Origin: Methylobacter marinus A45
GTDB taxonomy: Bacteria > Pseudomonadota > Gammaproteobacteria > Methylococcales > Methylomonadaceae
DNA length: 64,000 nucleotides
Reading direction: 5' to 3'
Assembly (NCBI RefSeq): GCF_000383855.1
Contig: NZ_KB912877.1
Coordinates: forward strand, 1,584,616 to 1,648,615
This document shows positions 60,063-64,000 of this stretch, in pieces. The stretch's first letter is position 1. The number at the start of each line of letters is the position of its first letter. The notes under the pieces were generated by a model. The model had not been told where the DNA came from and made no database searches. It saw only the letters and a program-made list of their open reading frames with translations. The position numbers and the translations under genes were made by a program.

Positions 60063-62456
60063 TCAGTCGATATCGGGTTTTAACACTAATCTATGCTCGG
60101 GTTTACCGGCCAGCAAGCCGATCGGCAGGCCTTTTACCCAATAGCGGTGCTGGTCGCGGTAATGGGGCGACAGCGGATGCGCGGACTGGCCGCCGGGCAT
60201 GTGCAAAAGCGCCTGGTCGAGGTGGGCGGGCGAGACGACCAACCGTTCGCTGGCGCCGAAGCCCGATCGGGTGACGCGCACGCAAGTGGCGCAACCGGCC
60301 AATTCATCCGCCGGCATGTCCAGCAGAAACCCGAGCAGCGGCACGGCCCTGGAGAAAGGATGGCTGATTTGCGCCTTGTTGCTCCGCCCCCAGGTCAGTT
60401 CGGACAGCGCCGTATCGGGATAAGCTGTCTTCAATTGCCGCGCGCTGCGCTTTAGCTGCCCCAGGATGAAGTCGTCCCAGGTGCGGTAATTGACCGGGTC
60501 AGGCAGCAGCCGCGGCACTTTCTCGGTCAGCATGGCCTGCAGCGGCGTGTCGATATAGGTCCAGGCATAGTTGAAATTTTTATCGATATTTCGGCTGGCC
60601 GCCAGGAATGGGCTGAACACGCTTTGCGCCAGCTGTTGCCGAAACCTCACCAGCAGGGCAAAGCCCAGGCTGTCCGTGTCGGCCCTGCCGTTCCAGGCCA
60701 GCAGCGTGTCGCGCAGTTCCCGCAGTTCCGGTTGCTGCTCGGCATTCCCGGTCGACAGCGCGCTCAACGCCAGCTGCTGATAAAAATCATAGAATTCGTT
60801 GCCGGTATCGAGCTGCAACGCGAACAGCGACCACTCGTTGATGCTCGGCATCTGTCCCAGCCGCTGGGTGATGCGGTAGGCCCGGTAGCCGCTGGCGAAC
60901 TGGCGCCCGATCACGTGCGGGTATTCTTTGCCGATGCGCCGGTCATTGGCCGATACCAGCCAGCCCGAGGGCGGATCGATCTCGCGCGGCAACTGCTCCG
61001 CCTCGACGTAACCATCCCAGCCGGCCGAACCGTCGGCCCAGGAGCGGCTGACCGAACCGTCGAAACCGACGCGTCTGGGAATCTGGCCCATGACCGTCCA
61101 GCCGATACGGCCCTGGTTATCGGCCAGCAGGAAGTTCAGCTGCGGGCCGCCGGTGCGGTTGACCACCGCCATGGCCTGCTCCAGCGTTTCAGCCTGGCCC
61201 AGGTCCAGCAGCTCGAGATTGACGGCATTGTCATCGAGCGCGCTCCAGTGCACGGCCACCGGTTTGTCCAGCAACGGCTCCAGGGCCACCGGCCCCCAGA
61301 TGCTGCGCTGGACAGTAATCTGCACGGGCTCGTTATCCTTAACGCGGATGCTTTCGAGGGTTTGTTCGAAGTGTTGCCATTTATCGCCGACGCGGTACTG
61401 ATCGGGATTATCCGGATTGATCTCCAACGTCACCAGGTCCAGGAAATCGCCGGTCAAGTTGGTGGCGCCCCAGGCCAGGCGGCCGTTGCTGCCGGCGATG
61501 AACACGGGCGTACCGGGCAAGGTCACGCCCGCCGTGCGGCCGGCTCCGTCCTCCAGTTCCGCCCGATACCAGATATTGGGCACCGAAATGCCCAGATGCA
61601 TGTCGTTGGCCAGGATGGCGCGCCCGTCAGACGTTTTCGCGCCGCTGACGGCCCAGGCATTGGAGCCGGCCATGAGGTCCCGCAGTTGCACGACTTCGGC
61701 CAGCCTCACCGCATCCGGCGCATGCCGGGCCAGCATGGTTTCCAGCGAGGCCGCCGGAATCGGCCTTACCGGCCGGTAAGGCTTGGCGTCGCCATACAGG
61801 CTGTCGGTGAACCGGTCGGTATCCGGCGTCAGGAACGACACGACATCGGCCGGCAGGCTTTTCTCCATGACCGTCAGCATGCGCTCCTCGCGCTCCGCCC
61901 AAGCCGTGAGGTTATCGAACATGCCCAAAACCACAAGCAGGCTGTCTTCCGGTTTCCAGCGTTCGGGGCGGTACGCCAGGGCCGTGAATTCGAAAGGCAG
62001 GGCCTGGGCGTTGTCGATATAGCTGTTGATGCCTTCGGCGTAAGCCTCGAGATAGCGCCGGTGCTCAGGCGGCAGTTTCGCCACGACCGCTTTCGCGACG
62101 CGCGAAAAGCCGTAGGTTCTGGCTCTGATGTCGTTATCGACGGCGACTTGCCCGAAGAGCTCGGCCAGCCGGCCAGCATTCTTGCGGCGCATCAGATCCA
62201 TCTGGAACAGGCGGTCGCGCGCCGTGACATAGCCGAGCGCGCGCAGGGCATCGGCACGGTCGCCGGCCTTGATCACGGGAATGCCGTGCCGGTCGGATGT
62301 GATCGTGACAGGCGCGGACAGTCCTCTCACCATGAATTCGCCGTCCTGCGGCGGCAGCGATTGTTGCAGAAACAGCAGGCCCGCGCCGGCGATGAGAACG
62401 CTTAGACCGAGGAGAGTGAACAGGGTATAAAGGAATAGTTTTCGAATTCGTTGCAT
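60063..62456 (-). CDS. Penicillin acylase-family N-terminal nucleophile hydrolase
   Basis: 797 residues from ATG 62456. An uncleaved or signal-type N-terminal hydrophobic segment (LFLYTLFTLLGLSVLIAGAG) sends it to the periplasm. The small subunit runs to GS in DLMAGSNAWAVSGAKTSDGR; Ser265 would be the new N-terminal nucleophile after autocleavage. ANDMHLGISVPNIWY, GATNLTGDFLDLV and GRIGWTVMGQIPRR belong to the large subunit. Members cleave amides such as beta-lactam side chains or acyl-homoserine lactones; the substrate is unknown. The frame extension to 62522 has no ribosome site. Stands alone. Confidence 0.92.
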   Translation of the reverse strand: MQRIRKLFLYTLFTLLGLSVLIAGAGLLFLQQSLPPQDGEFMVRGLSAPVTITSDRHGIPVIKAGDRADALRALGYVTARDRLFQMDLMRRKNAGRLAELFGQVAVDNDIRARTYGFSRVAKAVVAKLPPEHRRYLEAYAEGINSYIDNAQALPFEFTALAYRPERWKPEDSLLVVLGMFDNLTAWAEREERMLTVMEKSLPADVVSFLTPDTDRFTDSLYGDAKPYRPVRPIPAASLETMLARHAPDAVRLAEVVQLRDLMAGSNAWAVSGAKTSDGRAILANDMHLGISVPNIWYRAELEDGAGRTAGVTLPGTPVFIAGSNGRLAWGATNLTGDFLDLVTLEINPDNPDQYRVGDKWQHFEQTLESIRVKDNEPVQITVQRSIWGPVALEPLLDKPVAVHWSALDDNAVNLELLDLGQAETLEQAMAVVNRTGGPQLNFLLADNQGRIGWTVMGQIPRRVGFDGSVSRSWADGSAGWDGYVEAEQLPREIDPPSGWLVSANDRRIGKEYPHVIGRQFASGYRAYRITQRLGQMPSINEWSLFALQLDTGNEFYDFYQQLALSALSTGNAEQQPELRELRDTLLAWNGRADTDSLGFALLVRFRQQLAQSVFSPFLAASRNIDKNFNYAWTYIDTPLQAMLTEKVPRLLPDPVNYRTWDDFILGQLKRSARQLKTAYPDTALSELTWGRSNKAQISHPFSRAVPLLGFLLDMPADELAGCATCVRVTRSGFGASERLVVSPAHLDQALLHMPGGQSAHPLSPHYRDQHRYWVKGLPIGLLAGKPEHRLVLKPDID

Positions 62457-62928
62457 GGATGTTCCGGATTTTGTGCCCTTCTTGATTATTCTGGAATTAT
62501 CATAAAGCCCTCGAAGGGGCAAGCCTATAAAATTTCGGGCTCTTTGTTTTCATAGGGCTTGGGTAATGTCAATCAGCTTATAGACTGGGATAAAGCCTTG
62601 TAATTCCGAACCATTTTTCGAAACGCGGCCATGTTCCGCCTGTACAGGCCATGCTGTATTGTTCCTTCCGAACCGGCGCACCGGTTTTATGGGCCGCCGG
62701 ACTGGGAAAGGCATCGAATCAAACTTATCGTTAGATAGCAATAGATTGATCCAAAGAGCCTGCCTTTGCCTGAACATGCCGGGGCAGAGCCTTTTCAAGA
62801 TTTTCAGGCGAAATTGACCGCTTTGTCGATTCAGGCAATATGCAGTGCTTTTTATAACTGATGTTACGATGGGCCGTTTTTTATCCTGCCTGCCGCGCTG
62901 GCGATAGATTGTCAAACCGGTCTTTATA

Positions 62929-63051
62929 GGACTTACGCAGTTTGCCTGTTCATCCGCCGAAACAAGCGGATTCAAAACCTGTGGAGGCGACTTCAGTCGC
63001 CTTTTATCTGAATGGGCGACTGAAGTCGCCCCCACAGGCTGGCGTAAGTCC
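62929..63051. mobile_element. MITE-like element family C with GGACTTACGC ends
   Basis: 123 bp from GGACTTACGCAGTTTGCCTG to CCACAGGCTGGCGTAAGTCC, inverted ends of about 20 bases with mismatches. The interior has GGAGGCGACTTCAGTCGCC and GGGCGACTGAAGTCGCCCCC hairpins, similar to those of the element at 20481. No ORF. It lies in the 1.1-kb gap between the acylase and the sigma factor gene. Confidence 0.65.
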
Positions 63052-63058
63052 TGCTTTA

Positions 63059-63190
63059 TTCAACTGACAGTGACCTTATCGTCTGAAGGGTCATGCATGC
63101 GTAGGTGCGAATTTATTCGCACTAGACTGAACAGCAAGCGTTTCGGGCCGAATACCCTAAAGGGCACAAGTCAATTCGACCCTACCGTTG
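63059..63190. repeat. Dispersed repeat, copy 2, followed by a hairpin with micro-insert
   Basis: 63059-63122 is the inverted copy of 51645-51712. Next, CGTTTCGGGCCGAAT and AATTCGACCCTACC are the arms of a hairpin also found near 8200-8222 (GGTTCGAATTTATTCGACCC), and between them lies the extra ACCCTAAAGGGCACAAGTC (63154-63172). The rest of the region to 63540 shows no gene. Confidence 0.7.
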
Positions 63191-63652
63191 AATTCAAATA
63201 ACCGCCGCGCGGGAGGTACTTTAGTAAATCTGTCTCAATTCAACTAATGCGTAACATCAGTTCATAAATAGACGCGTGAGCGCCCGATTCCCCTCACCTG
63301 TGAAATGACGGTTCGAAGAACGCATGGGAAGACCGAAACCGACGGGTTGGCCGCTTTAATTGAACTATGTCATTTAACACATCCCAACAAGGGAAATACC
63401 TTAGCGCTAAACAGGCGTATGCCTTGCCGGATGGCATTTTCGCCCGATAAAAACAACATCAAAAATCGCATGCCGTCTTGAAGCTAATAGCCTGACGGCG
63501 CTAATACCTTAATATTTATAATGTTATTGTCATTTCAGGCATAAAAAATGCTTTTTAACTCAGGCGCGGATTTGTATTCGCGCATCGCTAAACGCTCATG
63601 TTTCCCGGGCGATCTTCATTACGTACGCTATCAGACATCCAAGGAAGAGAAA

Positions 63653-64000
63653 TTGAACCTAGAAGCCCTGTACCAGCAACATCAAAACGAGCTGATCTAT
63701 CATGTCTTCGGCCTACTGCATTGTCGGGACATTGCCGCGGATATTGTTCAGGAAAGCTACATTAAATTGTCGCGCGAAGCGGAAAGGCAAAAGATCGAAC
63801 ACCCCCGCAGCCTGCTGTTCCGCATCGCCCATAATCTGGCACTCGACCACCTGAAGCATAGAAAGGTGACGGAAAACCATGCGCAATCCCTGGATCCGAC
63901 CCTGGTTCCGGCCAGCGAATCGCCATCGGCCGAGCAACTGGCATCGGAAGAGCAGAGACAGCGGATTTTAAGGCGGATCATAAACGAATTGCCGCCCCGC
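63653..64000 (+). CDS. ECF-family RNA polymerase sigma factor (FecI-like), truncated by window end
   Basis: The frame runs to the window edge. From TTG 63653, preceded by AAGGAAG, it reads LNLEALYQQHQNELIYHVFG then LHCRDIAADIVQESYIKLSR, the sigma-70 region 2 core with the -10 binding helix, and RSLLFRIAHNLALDHLKHRK. Region 4 begins at QRQRILRRIINELPPR. An in-frame ATG at 63548 would add 35 residues without similarity; the TTG start suits family length. FecI-type sigma factors are usually followed by fecR; that would lie outside. Confidence 0.85.
   Translation, partial: MNLEALYQQHQNELIYHVFGLLHCRDIAADIVQESYIKLSREAERQKIEHPRSLLFRIAHNLALDHLKHRKVTENHAQSLDPTLVPASESPSAEQLASEEQRQRILRRIINELPPR

Noticed and set aside
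62550-63035. 161-codon minus-strand frame upstream of the acylase
   Set aside because: It runs across the GGACTTACGC MITE and hairpins, has no ribosome site and no family likeness.

Overview
The window looks like chromosomal DNA of a gammaproteobacterium, most likely a methanotroph or methylotroph of the Methylococcales. That assignment is an inference. It rests on a MoxY/MxaY-like sensor kinase with its response regulator, several VPVPAAVWLFGSG-type PEP-CTERM proteins, a Vibrio/Shewanella-style TonB2-TtpC operon, and the general gene content. No rRNA or methane oxidation gene is present to settle it. The most distinctive trait is a heavy load of small dispersed repeats, MITE-like elements and hairpins in the spaces between genes.

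Layout. 1-11 kb: mostly core genes. They include a partial type IV prepilin, a beta-hydroxyacid dehydrogenase, a Phd/YoeB toxin-antitoxin pair, divergent speA and speE (polyamines) with a MarR regulator, ubiK, comM, a retropepsin-like protein, rep and tRNA-Arg(CCG). 11-26 kb: an accessory segment flanked on both sides by copies (same orientation) of the 3' end of a CHAT protease gene; the left copy is a broken fragment. It carries a type I restriction-modification locus (hsdM, hsdS, a frameshifted AlbA_2/RecG-like gene, hsdR), a small gene cut by a MITE, an RNase H-like protein, an AT-rich two-gene cassette that could be a membrane-active toxin with its immunity protein, an IS1 remnant and an MscS-like channel. 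26-35 kb: a six-gene same-strand cluster encoding an alpha/beta hydrolase, an acetoacetate decarboxylase-like protein, a patatin, a GMC oxidoreductase, a metallophosphoesterase and a CHAT caspase-like protease. This is the best candidate in the window for an uncharacterised multi-enzyme system, apparently lipid-directed and possibly protease-controlled.

35-45 kb: a DUF2380-like gene with a complete IS701-family element (TTAG duplications) directly upstream, the MoxY-like kinase/regulator pair, and three PEP-CTERM genes. Two of the PEP-CTERM genes have leaders matching c-di-GMP-I (GEMM) riboswitches. One has a decayed divergent winged-helix regulator and another an intact but short one, which indicates a duplicated cassette. 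45-51 kb: leuA divergent from an Lrp/AsnC regulator, a VOC protein, small membrane proteins, a PLA2-like lipoprotein and a monoacylglycerol lipase-like hydrolase. 51-57 kb: DUF3450-TtpC-ExbB-ExbD-TonB-TPR operon, interrupted only by a repeat element between exbB and exbD. 57-64 kb: a FecR-type regulator without an adjacent sigma factor, an ORF-less group II intron inside a dispersed hairpin repeat, a penicillin acylase-family hydrolase, and the start of an ECF sigma factor running off the window.

Three structural observations stand out. A roughly 18-20 bp palindromic micro-insert (core ACCCTAAAGGGCA) lies in the loops of at least five hairpin repeats of different families. A 163-bp element with CTAA duplications sits exactly in the loop of a Rho-independent terminator, shown by comparison with a paralogous intact terminator. 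A 133-bp MITE splits a small coding sequence whose reading frame is restored by precise excision.
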